Origin: Streptomyces microflavus
Lineage (GTDB): Bacteria; Actinomycetota; Actinomycetes; Streptomycetales; Streptomycetaceae
Length of the DNA stretch: 64,000 bases
Direction: 5' to 3'
Assembly: GCF_014650075.1 (NCBI RefSeq)
Contig: NZ_BMUG01000010.1
Location: 248,001 to 312,000 of the forward strand
Position numbers and translations under genes: made by a program. Under the pieces are notes generated by a model, which did not search any database, was not told where the DNA came from, and saw only the letters and a list, made by a program, of their open reading frames with translations. Below, piece by piece: positions 32,169 to 43,644 of this stretch. How positions within the stretch are numbered: position 1 is the first letter of the stretch; every line of letters begins with the position of its first letter.

Positions 32169-33149
32169 TCAGATCCAGCCCCGCTCGCGGGCCAGCAGCG
32201 CGGCCTGGGCGCGGCTGGCGGCGCCCAGGGTCTGCATCAGCTCGGCGACGTGCCGCCGGTAGGTCCGTACCGAAACCCCCAGCTCCCTGGCCCCGGCCTC
32301 GTCCTTGCCGACCGTGCACATCGCCACCAGCACCCGCCGCTCCATGGCGGAGAGGTCGCCGCGGGAGGTGCCGTTCCCGCCGTCGGCCGGGGGCAGCTCC
32401 TCGGCCTGGTCCCAGATCCTCTCGAACAGCGCGATGATGTTGGAGACCAGACCGCTGCGGTGGGCGAGCAGCGCGCCCCGGGAGGTGTCACGGGGGTCCA
32501 GCGGTACGAGGGCGGCCCGGCGGTCGTAGACCAGGAGCCGTTCGGTGGTGTCCGTCGTGACCCGGATCGACGCCCCGTGCTCGGACAGCTCCCGCAGATA
32601 GGCGGCGGTCGGCGGGTCCTGGAGGGCGACGCTGGAGACGACGTTGCGGATCCGTACCCCGCGTCTGAGGCAGCGCAGGTCCAGCGGTCTGGAGCGGGCG
32701 ATGTTCTCCGGGGAGAGCCGGGTGTACGGCTCCACGGAGAGGATCTCGTCCCGGGCGAAGAAGGCGAGGTCGTCGATCCGGTTGCGGATCTGGGCGAGCC
32801 CCTCCAGCTGCTCGATGCCCTGCGGAGGGGGCGTACGGGCCCCCTGCTCCGCGCGTAGACCATCAATGACGTGCCGCGACCGGGTGACGCGCTGCAGCTC
32901 CTGGTGGAGCGTGTGGAGCCGCAGATCGACCAGGCGGGAGAGGGCGGTCTCCGGGTCGACGGGCACGATACGGCGGCCGTCGCCGTCCGCACGCAGGAGG
33001 CCCAGCTCTTCGAGCCGGCCTATCCGGGCACGGGCCTGCCCGGGTTCGTTGTGGAGCAGGAGGTGGAGGTCGTCGGCGGCGGTGCCGGGGTTGCGCAGGA
33101 AGTGGCGGTAGATCTCTTCCTCGGCCTCGGAGACCCCGAAAACCGCCAT
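32169..33149 (-). CDS. LuxR-type regulator with TrmB-like N-terminus
   Basis: The 326-aa product has an N-terminal TrmB-like winged helix (VSEAEEEIYRHFLRNPGT, then ARIGRLEELGLLRAD). A central domain follows (LSVEPYTRLSPENIARS, then VTTDTTERLLVYDRRAALV) like the phospholipase-D-like sensor module of this group. The C-terminus is a LuxR-type HTH (AMERRVLVAMCTVGKDEAGA, then ELGVSVRTYRRHVAELMQTL). Such TrmB/LuxR hybrids are common cluster-situated regulators near thiopeptide and lanthipeptide genes. The ATG at 33149 is preferred; upstream in-frame sequence shows no family resemblance. It converges on the M20 operon and is divergent from mfd, marking the right edge of the cluster. Confidence 0.85.
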   Translation of the reverse strand: MAVFGVSEAEEEIYRHFLRNPGTAADDLHLLLHNEPGQARARIGRLEELGLLRADGDGRRIVPVDPETALSRLVDLRLHTLHQELQRVTRSRHVIDGLRAEQGARTPPPQGIEQLEGLAQIRNRIDDLAFFARDEILSVEPYTRLSPENIARSRPLDLRCLRRGVRIRNVVSSVALQDPPTAAYLRELSEHGASIRVTTDTTERLLVYDRRAALVPLDPRDTSRGALLAHRSGLVSNIIALFERIWDQAEELPPADGGNGTSRGDLSAMERRVLVAMCTVGKDEAGARELGVSVRTYRRHVAELMQTLGAASRAQAALLARERGWI

Positions 33150-33695
33150 CTCGTTCTCGCCCACGTACGCCCCCGATACCCGATACCTGGTGTCCGCTTG
33201 AGTCCGTGCCCCGCGGGGGATCGCCCTGCGGTGCCGTTCGCCGCCCGCTGTCGTGGCCGGTGGAACTGGTGGAACCGTGTCTGCGCCGGTGATCCGTCGG
33301 AAACCGTTCGTGCCATGGTCGGCCACAGACTAGACGGTGGGATCACTCCTGTGAGGACCCCGGACAGAACTGTGTGCCCTACGGAGATGAACGGTGGGCG
33401 ACCGGCGACGAGCGGTGGTGGCGGCGCGACGGACGGCCCCGGACGGGTACCGCCGGTACCCGCGAGGGTGCCCGAACGGGCACCCCGTGGAGACCCCGGC
33501 GCCGTCCACGTAGAGACTCCCCACACGGCCCGCCCGGTACACCGCCGCCGCCCCGGTTGCGGGAGCGGCTGTCACTGCCGGGTCGTAGTCTGGGAACCCC
33601 CGGCTCGTCCCACGTGTCGGGCCTTTCGCGTTGCCCCTGGTAGCAGCCGGCTGCCGGCAACACCTGAACACCTCATGACCCGGACGGATGCCCCT
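33150..33695. other. Intergenic region between the LuxR-type gene and mfd
   Basis: These 546 bases contain no convincing gene. They must hold promoters for two divergent genes. A TAGTCT at about 33586-33591 is a plausible -10 without a good -35, and a single GCTGTCA heptamer lies at 33568-33574 just before it. Nothing else clear is seen. Confidence 0.5.
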
Positions 33696-37229
<3,534 letters not shown>

Positions 37230-37244
37230 CCCCGGGTTCGCTGT

Positions 37245-37280
37245 ACGTCGGCCCCGCCGGGCTTCCGGCGGGGCCGACGT
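37245..37280. terminator. Strong hairpin terminator after mfd
   Basis: ACGTCGGCCCCGCCGG (37245-37260), loop GCTT and the 16-bp perfect complement at 37265-37280. It lies 15 bases after the mfd stop. Confidence 0.9.
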
Positions 37281-37305
37281 GTCCGTACTGAAGGAGGAGG
37301 AGGCC

Positions 37306-37848
37306 ATGGGCGAAGGCGAGATGATCAGCGAGTCCGCTCGTTACCTGGCGCCCTCCGTCCAGGGCGGCGGTGACGCCTGGGGAGCCGAGACGGCGGCGGC
37401 AGGGCGACGAGGCACGCAGAAGATCGTCCGAGCCGGTGAAGTGGTCGCCCCCGGCCGGGTGGCCGACCTGCTCGCTGTGGAGCGGGGCGGGCAGGTCGTC
37501 GAGCGGCGTCGGATCATGTATCTCGACGGTGAGCCCTGTGAGTTGACCGACACCTACTACCCCGTGGAGATCGCCCGGGGCACCGGGCTGGCCGCTACGG
37601 CGAGGATCCGGGGAGGAGCCGTCCGGCTGCTCGCCGAACTCGGGCATGTCGGTGTCCGGGCGCAGGAGGACGTGGTGGCCCGCATGCCGTCCGGGAGCGA
37701 GCGGGCGGCCCTGTCGCTGAAGGACGCGGAGCCGGTCCTGGAGCTGACCCGGCTCACTCTGGACGCGGAGGGCCGGCCGGTCCAGGTCGACGTCATGATC
37801 ATGCCTCCCCGGGGCCAGAAGCTGCGGTACGAGATCAGGATCGGATGA
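37306..37848 (+). CDS. UTRA-domain protein, GntR-family regulator without its HTH
   Basis: The 180-aa product is the effector-binding UTRA half of a HutC-type GntR regulator: IVRAGEVVAPGRVADLLAV, VVERRRIMYLDGEPCELTD, TYYPVEIARGTGLA and a closing LTRLTLDAEGRPVQVDVMI. The N-terminal winged helix expected in a protein of about 250 residues is absent. The ATG at 37306 has an AAGGAGGAGG Shine-Dalgarno, so it is probably translated as it stands. The preceding 57 bases are terminator and leader, with no HTH coding. Right after it lies a frame-broken GntR HTH, which suggests a rearranged ancestral regulator. Confidence 0.75.
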   Translation: MGEGEMISESARYLAPSVQGGGDAWGAETAAAGRRGTQKIVRAGEVVAPGRVADLLAVERGGQVVERRRIMYLDGEPCELTDTYYPVEIARGTGLAATARIRGGAVRLLAELGHVGVRAQEDVVARMPSGSERAALSLKDAEPVLELTRLTLDAEGRPVQVDVMIMPPRGQKLRYEIRIG

Positions 37849-38070
37849 CGGCGCAGGGACCGGAGACGGGCGAGGCCGACGGCCGCCCCTGCACGAGCGG
37901 ATCGCGGCCGACCTGCATGGCGACATCATGTCCGGGGATCTCGCGCCGGGCGGGCGGCCTGCCCTCCACCGCACGGCTGAAGGAGCGCGCGGTGTTCGAG
38001 TCCATCCCCGAAGCAGACCGAAGTCACCGGCCCGGGGACAGCGAGGCCCTAGTGCAGGCCGAGCGCCCCT
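37845..38070 (+). pseudogene. Frame-broken GntR winged-helix remnant
   Basis: In frame 2 (from about 37880) the sequence reads PPLHERIAADLHGDIMSGDL, a typical GntR first helix pair. At a G-rich stretch near 37950-37958 the match jumps to frame 0 as LPSTARLKER, the recognition-helix start of the same domain, after which resemblance fades. The ATG at 37845 overlaps the stop of the UTRA gene but is out of frame with the first half. No intact protein can be made, so this is a decayed DNA-binding domain. Confidence 0.65.
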
Positions 38071-38658
38071 TCAGCCGTCGCCGCGGTTTTCCGGGGTGAA
38101 GATCAGGCCCGTGAGGGACCGGAAGGCCGCCTCCGGGTCCCGTCCCTCCAGCGCGTCGGACAGGTTGCCGCTGAGCAGCAGCGTCGCGAAGCCGTGCGCC
38201 AGTGACCAGGCGGCCACCCCCGCGAGCCGGTCGTCCTCGCCCCGGCCGCCCGGTGGGAGGTCCGCCACGCCCGCGCGCAGGGCGTCGGTCGCACGCGCCT
38301 GTGCGGAGAGCAGGTCCGGGTCGTCGGCCCGGTACAGGTCCGGCTGGAACATCACCTGGAAGTGCGCGGGGTGCGTCGCCGCGAACCGTACGTACGCCAC
38401 GCCCCGCTCCCGCAGGTCCGGCGCCCCGGCCAGGGCGTCGGCGAACAGTGCGTACCCCTCGGCGGCCACAGCGGTCAGCAGGCCCGTGCGGTCCTTGAAG
38501 TGGTGCGCGGGAGCGGCGTGCGAGACGCCGGCCCGGCGGGCCAGGTCGCGCAGGCTCAGGGCGGCGGGGCCCTCGGCGGCGATGGCGTCGAGGGCGGCGG
38601 ACAGGATGGCGCGCCGCAGATCGCCGTGGTGGTAGGTGCGCTCGCGCTCGTTGCTCAT
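38071..38658 (-). CDS. TetR/AcrR-family repressor
   Basis: The 195-aa product has an N-terminal TetR HTH: TYHHGDLRRAILSAALDAIA, then LSLRDLARRAGVSHAAPAHH and FKDRTGLLTAVAAEGY. A C-terminal ligand domain of the TetR_C_33 sort follows (FAATHPAHFQVMFQPDLY). The ATG at 38658 is chosen because it precedes the conserved start by few residues. The divergent gene at 38774 and two identical ATCTAGTCA sites in the shared intergenic region suggest it represses itself and that gene. Confidence 0.9.
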   Translation of the reverse strand: MSNERERTYHHGDLRRAILSAALDAIAAEGPAALSLRDLARRAGVSHAAPAHHFKDRTGLLTAVAAEGYALFADALAGAPDLRERGVAYVRFAATHPAHFQVMFQPDLYRADDPDLLSAQARATDALRAGVADLPPGGRGEDDRLAGVAAWSLAHGFATLLLSGNLSDALEGRDPEAAFRSLTGLIFTPENRGDG

Positions 38659-38677
38659 GGACAGCACCCTACCGGGC

Positions 38678-38733
38678 ATCTAGTCATTGACAAGTTCTCT
38701 CGGGGTGCGCATGATGGAGATCCGATCTAGTCA
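38678..38733. promoter_or_regulatory. Promoter and twin operator-like sites between tetR-like and SCO6745-like genes
   Basis: TTGACA (38687-38692), a 17-bp spacer and CATGAT (38710-38715) make a good plus-strand promoter. ATCTAGTCA occurs at 38678-38686, touching the -35, and at 38725-38733, just past the start point. These are likely TetR-family operators. Confidence 0.6.
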
Positions 38734-38773
38734 CTGGAAAGATGCCTGACTCCCGTTCGGGAGGGTGGAGATC

Positions 38774-39646
38774 ATGACCGGAGAACCGGCCCGTGTGCGG
38801 CAGATGTGGCACCTCCTGGAGCCCCTGCACGCCGTTCTGTACTACGCCCCGGAAGCCTTCGAGGAGGCCGCCGCGCTGGGGTACGGCACCGAGGAGCGCT
38901 GGACGAGCTACTTCGCCTGGCGGGCGGCCCCGCTGGGGGCGGTCGATGCGCCGGAGGTGGTGCGGACGTTCCACAGCTTCGCCCCGGCGATGGTGGACCG
39001 GTATGTTCCGGCCGTCTGGGCGGCCGCCGGCCCGGACGCCGTGCTCGTGGCCCGGCTGCGGGCGGTCGACCGGTCCTACCGGGCGCTGTTCGGGGACCGG
39101 GTGGAGGGGCCGCAGTTCGCGGAGGCCGCCGCACTGGCGCGCCGCGCGGCGGAGGCGGCCGGGGGCGGTCAGGTGCCCCATGGCATGGGCCACGCCAACT
39201 CAGCCCTGCCCTGGCCGGACGCCCCGCACCTGACGCTCTGGCACGCGGCGACCCTCCTGCGCGAACACCGCGGCGACGGGCACATCGCCGCCCTGGCCGG
39301 GGCCGGCCTCGACCCGGTCGAGTCGCTGGTCTCCTTCGCGGCGGTCGGTGCGGCCCGCCCCGAGGTGTTCGCGAGCCGTGGCTGGGGCGAGGAGGAGTGG
39401 GGCGCGGCCCGGCGGCGGCTCCAGCAGCGTGGGCTGCTGGCGGCGGACGGCACGGCCACGGAGGCCGGACGCGAGCTGCGCGCGAAGGTGGAGCTGCGCA
39501 CCGACGAGGAGGCCGCCGCACCATGGCGGGCCCTGGGGGAGGAGGGGCGCGAGCGGCTCGTGGAGCTGCTGGGGGAGCCCTGGCTGGAGGTCATCGGCTC
39601 GGGGACGCTGCCCGGGGAGAACACCCTCGGCATCGGCAAGGCCTGA
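38774..39646 (+). CDS. SCO6745-like protein
   Basis: The 290-aa product resembles the SCO6745 family of actinobacteria, known to me only as a conserved cytoplasmic family. It starts ARVRQMWHLLEPLHAVLYYAP, where the conserved W and HAVxYF-like stretch is typical. The middle has HLTLWHAATLLREHRGDGHI, and the end has a winged-helix-like segment (WGAARRRLQQRGLLAADG) followed by EVIGSGTLPGENTLGIG. No enzymatic motif is obvious; the second half suggests a DNA- or cofactor-binding helical fold. Its promoter carries the sites that probably bind the divergent TetR protein. GGTGGAG precedes the ATG. Confidence 0.75.
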   Translation: MTGEPARVRQMWHLLEPLHAVLYYAPEAFEEAAALGYGTEERWTSYFAWRAAPLGAVDAPEVVRTFHSFAPAMVDRYVPAVWAAAGPDAVLVARLRAVDRSYRALFGDRVEGPQFAEAAALARRAAEAAGGGQVPHGMGHANSALPWPDAPHLTLWHAATLLREHRGDGHIAALAGAGLDPVESLVSFAAVGAARPEVFASRGWGEEEWGAARRRLQQRGLLAADGTATEAGRELRAKVELRTDEEAAAPWRALGEEGRERLVELLGEPWLEVIGSGTLPGENTLGIGKA

Positions 39647-39683
39647 GACGGGCTTTGCGAGGGCCAGAACTGTGCGCGCGGTG

Positions 39684-39741
39684 CCGGAACGGGCTGAAGG
39701 CGAGGACCGGGCGCCCTGAGCCGGAACGGGCTGAAGCCGAG
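39684..39741 (+). repeat. Two 21-bp direct repeats, 37-bp period
   Basis: CCGGAACGGGCTGAAGGCGAG (39684-39704) recurs with one mismatch at 39721-39741, downstream of the SCO6745-like gene. Each copy contains an in-repeat TGA. Confidence 0.7.
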
Positions 39742-39819
39742 TCATGAAAGCGCCCCCGACGGGGAAGACGCCCATAAGATTCTGGGCGTTCGGCTTTCTC
39801 CCCGTCAGGATGGCTTCAC

Positions 39820-40608
39820 GTGATATCTGCCCGTACGTACCGAGCCGCGACCCTCCCCGCCCTCAGCGCCCTCGTCGTGCTCGCCCTGGCCGGCTGCGAC
39901 CCCGACGACCTCGCGGCGGAGAGCGGCGGCGGCACGAGTGGCGGGGCGAACGGTGGCGCGCAGTCCGCCGAGGGCTTCGGCGTCAGCCCGCTGGACAACC
40001 CCGACGGTACGAAGCCGGGCCTGGCGCCCCTCACCAGCGACGCGGACCGGGCCGCCGCGCGGAAGATCATCGAGAAGGTCGCCACCAAGGGGCGCGGCCC
40101 GAAGACCGGCTACGAGCGGAGCAAGTTCGGCTCCGCGTGGAAGGACGGGATCGACGGCATCCCGCTCGCCCGGAACGGCTGCGACACCCGCAACGACCTC
40201 CTCGCCCGCGACGGCAAGGACATCGAACACCGCTCGGGCTCCAACTGCGTCGTCGTCTCGCTGAAGCTCAAGGACCCCTACACCGGCAAGAGCATCGACT
40301 GGCGCAAGCAGCAGGCGACCGAGGTGCAGATCGACCATGTGATGCCGCTGTCCTACAACTGGCAGATGGGCGCCGCCCGCTGGAACGAGACCAAGCGGCA
40401 GCAGATCGCCAACGACCCGCTCAACCTCCTGCCGGTGGACGGCCCGGCCAACAACGCCAAGCGCGACTCCGGCCCGGCCTCCTGGCTGCCGCCGTACAAG
40501 CCGGTCCGCTGCTCCTACGCGGTGCGGTTCGCCCAGGTCTCGCTGAAGTACGAACTCCCCGTCACCGCACCGGACAAGCAGGCGATGCTCGCGCAGTGCG
40601 GGGGGTGA
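39820..40608 (+). CDS. Lipoprotein with HNH-type nuclease domain (DUF1524-like)
   Basis: The 262-aa product has a lipoprotein signal: a short basic start, a hydrophobic stretch ALSALVVLALAGC and the lipobox Cys, followed by a Gly/Ser-rich spacer. The mature domain matches actinobacterial HNH endonucleases of the DUF1524 kind: YERSKFGSAWKDGIDGIPLA, four spaced cysteines, then the active-site IDHVMPLSYNW with an NDPLNLLPVDGPANNAKRD finger. It should act outside the membrane, degrading extracellular DNA or RNA. The GTG at 39820 is the start. It converges on the next gene across a strong terminator. Confidence 0.88.
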   Translation: MISARTYRAATLPALSALVVLALAGCDPDDLAAESGGGTSGGANGGAQSAEGFGVSPLDNPDGTKPGLAPLTSDADRAAARKIIEKVATKGRGPKTGYERSKFGSAWKDGIDGIPLARNGCDTRNDLLARDGKDIEHRSGSNCVVVSLKLKDPYTGKSIDWRKQQATEVQIDHVMPLSYNWQMGAARWNETKRQQIANDPLNLLPVDGPANNAKRDSGPASWLPPYKPVRCSYAVRFAQVSLKYELPVTAPDKQAMLAQCGG

Positions 40609-40617
40609 GCCGGCCGC

Positions 40618-40648
40618 CCGGGGGGACCACGGTCCGTGGTCCCCCCGG
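40618..40648. terminator. Bidirectional terminator between convergent genes
   Basis: CCGGGGGGACCACGG (40618-40632) and its perfect 15-bp complement (40634-40648) lie between the stops at 40608 (plus) and 40656 (minus). Confidence 0.88.
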
Positions 40649-40655
40649 ATGACGC

Positions 40656-41315
40656 CTAGACCTTGCCGCCGCAGATCACGTCGTACGGCCTGCCCATCGC
40701 CATCATCAGCTCCATCGGCTCGGTGGTCGCCGCCGGGCACTGCTCCTTCTCCTTGACGAGGTCGAGCACCTTGAAGGCGTCGGAGCCGGCCGAGGCGCAG
40801 GCGACCTCCTTGGCGGTGGACGTGATGCAGTCGCCCTTCACCAGCTGCCCGCCCCCGGCGCCCGCGTCCCCGGGGTGGTCACCCGTCAGGTTGCGGCCGC
40901 AGACGGTGTTGGTGGGGATGCCGCCGCCCTTCTTGTTGTCGCCGGAGCCGAAGACCCGGGAGACCTGGATGATCAGGTCCGTTCCGGCCGGGCACTGGAT
41001 CGCGTTCGGCAGGATGCTCGCGCTCTTGATTTCCAGCGCCTCGAAGGTGGCCCCGGAGTCGTCGCAGTCGAACGCGCGGTAGCCGTCCGGCTTGTTCTCC
41101 GGGTCCGGCCCTCCGCAGTCACCCACCTCCCACGAACCGCCCTTGCCGTCCGAGGCGGAGGAGGGCGACGAGGACGCCGACGACGAGGAGTCCTTGTCGC
41201 CGAAGACCTTGGACGCGCCATAGCCCAGGCCGAGAATCACCGCCAGCACCAGCAGGCTCTGCAGACACCCGGCGCCTCTCCGGGGGCGGGACGGCGTACT
41301 GCCTGGCTGGGTCAT
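40656..41315 (-). CDS. Single-pass membrane protein, LppU/SCO3897-like
   Basis: The 219-aa product has a short cytoplasmic Pro/Arg segment, one membrane helix (CLQSLLVLAVILGLGYGA), a Ser/Asp-rich linker and an extracytoplasmic domain. That domain shows the repeated SWEVGDCGGPDPENKPDGY, AFDCDDSGATFEALEI and GDCITSTAKEVACASAGSDAF pattern, with cysteines likely paired in disulfides. This resembles LppU/SCO3897-type proteins, whose role is unknown. The ATG at 41315 follows GAGGAG by seven bases. Confidence 0.72.
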   Translation of the reverse strand: MTQPGSTPSRPRRGAGCLQSLLVLAVILGLGYGASKVFGDKDSSSSASSSPSSASDGKGGSWEVGDCGGPDPENKPDGYRAFDCDDSGATFEALEIKSASILPNAIQCPAGTDLIIQVSRVFGSGDNKKGGGIPTNTVCGRNLTGDHPGDAGAGGGQLVKGDCITSTAKEVACASAGSDAFKVLDLVKEKEQCPAATTEPMELMMAMGRPYDVICGGKV

Positions 41316-41495
41316 GGTGCTGCTCCTCATGGTGTCGTGCACAGGTACGAAGTCACGGGTGGGGACGCGGCATGGACACCTCACGGTTCCCCGATCCGGG
41401 CTTCCGGGGAACGGCCTCCGGGGCCGGCCGTCGCGAGGGCCCGGCGCGTCGAAAACCCCTGGTCCCAGGGGGTGCGGTCTGGCTAGGGTCGGCCC

Positions 41496-42242
41496 ATGGA
41501 ACTGCACATCACCACGCTCGCCGAGCGCCCCGAACTCGCCGACGCCCTGGACCGGATGCCGGACAACTGGCCGGAGTTCGTCCTGGAGGACATCGTCGGC
41601 TGGGCGAACTTCGGGCGGATCGCCGTCGAGTTCCCGCAGTACGTACTGGTCGCCACCGGCCCGGACGGCGCCGTGGTCGCCCGCGCCTACAGCGCCCCCT
41701 TCGAGCTGAACGCCCCCGGGCGCGGGCAGCTCCCCGCCGGCGGCTGGGACCGGATGCTGCTGTGGGCCTTCTCGGACCTGCGGCGCGGGCGGACCCCCGA
41801 CACCGTCGGCGCGCTGGAGATCACCGTGGCCACCGGTCACCAGGGCAAGGGGATCTCGGGCCGCATGCTGGCGGCGATGCGGGAGAACGCCGGGCGGCAC
41901 GGCTTCGGCGAGCTCGTCGCCCCGGTACGGCCGAGCGGCAAGCACCTGCGGGCCGCACTGCCGATGGAGGAGTACGCCCGGATCACCCGCCCCGAGGACG
42001 GGCTGCCCGAGGACCCGTGGCTGCGGGTCCACGTCAGGGCGGGCGGGGTCGTGGACTCGGTGGCCCCGGTGTCGATGACGGTGAGCGGGACGCTGGAGCA
42101 GTGGCGGAAGTGGACCGGGCTGCCGTTCGACACGGAGGGTCCGGTGGAGGTGCCGGGCGCACTGGTGCCGGTCCACTGTTCGCCCGCGCACGGGTACGCC
42201 GTCTACGCCGAGCCGAACGTGTGGGTGCGGCACCGGGTGTGA
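41496..42242 (+). CDS. GNAT-like N-acetyltransferase
   Basis: The 248-aa product has the GNAT acyl-CoA-binding motif A in ALEITVATGHQGKGISGRML, where Gln-Gly-x-Gly-x-Ser binds pyrophosphate, followed by AAMRENAGRHGFGEL. The C-terminal third (HVRAGGVVDSVAPVSMTVSG) is an extension seen in a subset of actinobacterial homologues. The substrate is unknown. TAGGGT ends about six bases before the ATG at 41496 and no Shine-Dalgarno is visible, consistent with a leaderless transcript. Confidence 0.82.
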   Translation: MELHITTLAERPELADALDRMPDNWPEFVLEDIVGWANFGRIAVEFPQYVLVATGPDGAVVARAYSAPFELNAPGRGQLPAGGWDRMLLWAFSDLRRGRTPDTVGALEITVATGHQGKGISGRMLAAMRENAGRHGFGELVAPVRPSGKHLRAALPMEEYARITRPEDGLPEDPWLRVHVRAGGVVDSVAPVSMTVSGTLEQWRKWTGLPFDTEGPVEVPGALVPVHCSPAHGYAVYAEPNVWVRHRV

Positions 42243-42298
42243 CGGCAGCCGGGGCGGCACGTAACTCCGGTGCGGCGCCGCCCCGTCGCCGTTAGCGT

Positions 42299-42895
42299 GT
42301 GCCCGTGCCGCACACCCCCGCCCTCCTCGTCATCGACATGCAGAACGCCCTGGTGGCCATCGCCCACCAGGGCGCCGCGACCGTCGCGCGGATCGCCGGG
42401 CTCCGGGAGCGGGCCCGGGCGGCCGGCGTACCGGTGGTGACGGTCCAGCACCAGGACGACGAGCTGGAGCCGGGTACCGAGGGGTGGCACATCGCCCCCG
42501 CACTCGCGCCCGCACCGGGCGAGGCGGTCGTCCCCAAGTCCAGCCCGGACAGCTTCCTGGACACCGGCCTCGACGCGGCGCTGCGGGGTATGGGCGTCAC
42601 CGAGCTCGTCGTCACCGGGTTCGCCACCGAGATCTGCGTGGAGTCCACCACGCGGCGGGCGCTGAGCCTCCGTTACGACGTGGTGCTCGTCGCCGACGCC
42701 CACACCACGTCACTCCGGACCGGCCCCGGCCCGTACGCCGCGCCGGAGGCGTCGATCGCGCACCACAACGAGATCTACCGGAACCTGCGTTTCCCCGGGC
42801 GGACCATCCGCGTACTGCGCACCGCCGAGGTGGATTTCACGGCGGCCCCGGCGGCCACGGCGACCGTCCGGCCCGCAGGGGTCGCGACCGCCTGA
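42299..42895 (+). CDS. Isochorismatase-family cysteine hydrolase
   Basis: The product is 198 aa, or 196 from the alternative GTG at 42305. It shows ALLVIDMQNALV with the catalytic Asp, VVPKSSPDSFLDTGLD with the catalytic Lys, and LVVTGFATEICVESTTRRAL with the nucleophilic Cys, so the triad is intact. Such enzymes cleave amide or C-N bonds in nicotinamide, carbamate-like or related small molecules; the substrate is unassigned. A TAGCGT at 42293-42298 placed directly before the start suggests leaderless expression. Confidence 0.88.
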   Translation: MPVPHTPALLVIDMQNALVAIAHQGAATVARIAGLRERARAAGVPVVTVQHQDDELEPGTEGWHIAPALAPAPGEAVVPKSSPDSFLDTGLDAALRGMGVTELVVTGFATEICVESTTRRALSLRYDVVLVADAHTTSLRTGPGPYAAPEASIAHHNEIYRNLRFPGRTIRVLRTAEVDFTAAPAATATVRPAGVATA

Positions 42896-43023
42896 CGGAC
42901 GGTACGGTCACGCCCCGGTGACCTCATGGGCAACGGTTGGGCACAAGGGGGGACGGTCTGTCGGCGGCGGTGTATACGCTCACTGCACACGCCCGACTCA
43001 CGTACGTCTCCCAGGAGCAGCAC

Positions 43024-43644
43024 ATGCACGGCTACGGCTATCCGCCGCAGCAGCCGCCGACGCCCCGGCCGTCCTCGGGGACGCTCACCACGCTGCGCGC
43101 CATCTTTGTTGTGCTGACCGTGCTGAGCTGCGGGTTCCTGGGGTGGGTGGCGATGCTGAGGCTCGCGGTCGTGACCCGCAAGCCCCGTGACTGGTGGCTG
43201 CTCGCGGTCACGGTCGTCCTCACCATCGGCCTGTTCGCGTTCTTCGCGGCCCTGCCCGAGGAGGACGAGATGACGGACACCCAGGCACTGGTCGGGGTCG
43301 GGTGGCTCATAGCGATCCTGGTCGGCGTCATCACGTACTACCTGATCATGGAGACACGGCACTTCGCGGCGCCCGGACCGTACGGCACCCGGACGCCGGT
43401 GCCCGGCCCCGCGACGGACCCGTACCGGCCGTCCGTCCACCAGCACCCGCCCGTCCAGGTCCAGAACCAGGCGCCCGTCCAGCCCCGGGCGCAGCACCCG
43501 ACGCCGCCGCCCACCCCGAACCCGTACACCGTCGAGACCACGCCCCCCAAGCCCGCGCCCCAGCGCCTCGACCAGGTCCGGGCCGAGCTGGACGAGCTCA
43601 GCGACTACCTCCGCAAGGAGAACAAGGAGGGCGAAGGCCGGTGA
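43024..43644 (+). CDS. Membrane protein of unknown function upstream of the kinase gene
   Basis: The 206-aa product has a Pro/Tyr/Gln-rich N-terminus, three predicted membrane helices (TLRAIFVVLTVLSCGFLGWV, WWLLAVTVVLTIGLFAFFAA, ALVGVGWLIAILVGVITYYL) and a long Pro/Gln-rich cytoplasmic tail ending in a short coiled helix (LDQVRAELDELSDYLRKEN). AGGAG lies seven bases before the ATG at 43024. Its stop overlaps the kinase start (GTGA), so the two are coupled and the membrane protein may be a partner or substrate of that kinase. Confidence 0.75.
   Translation: MHGYGYPPQQPPTPRPSSGTLTTLRAIFVVLTVLSCGFLGWVAMLRLAVVTRKPRDWWLLAVTVVLTIGLFAFFAALPEEDEMTDTQALVGVGWLIAILVGVITYYLIMETRHFAAPGPYGTRTPVPGPATDPYRPSVHQHPPVQVQNQAPVQPRAQHPTPPPTPNPYTVETTPPKPAPQRLDQVRAELDELSDYLRKENKEGEGR

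Noticed and set aside
33568..33574. A further GCTGTCA heptamer before mfd as a SARP site
   Set aside because: A single copy without a partner at 11 bp; one heptamer is expected by chance in a window of this size.
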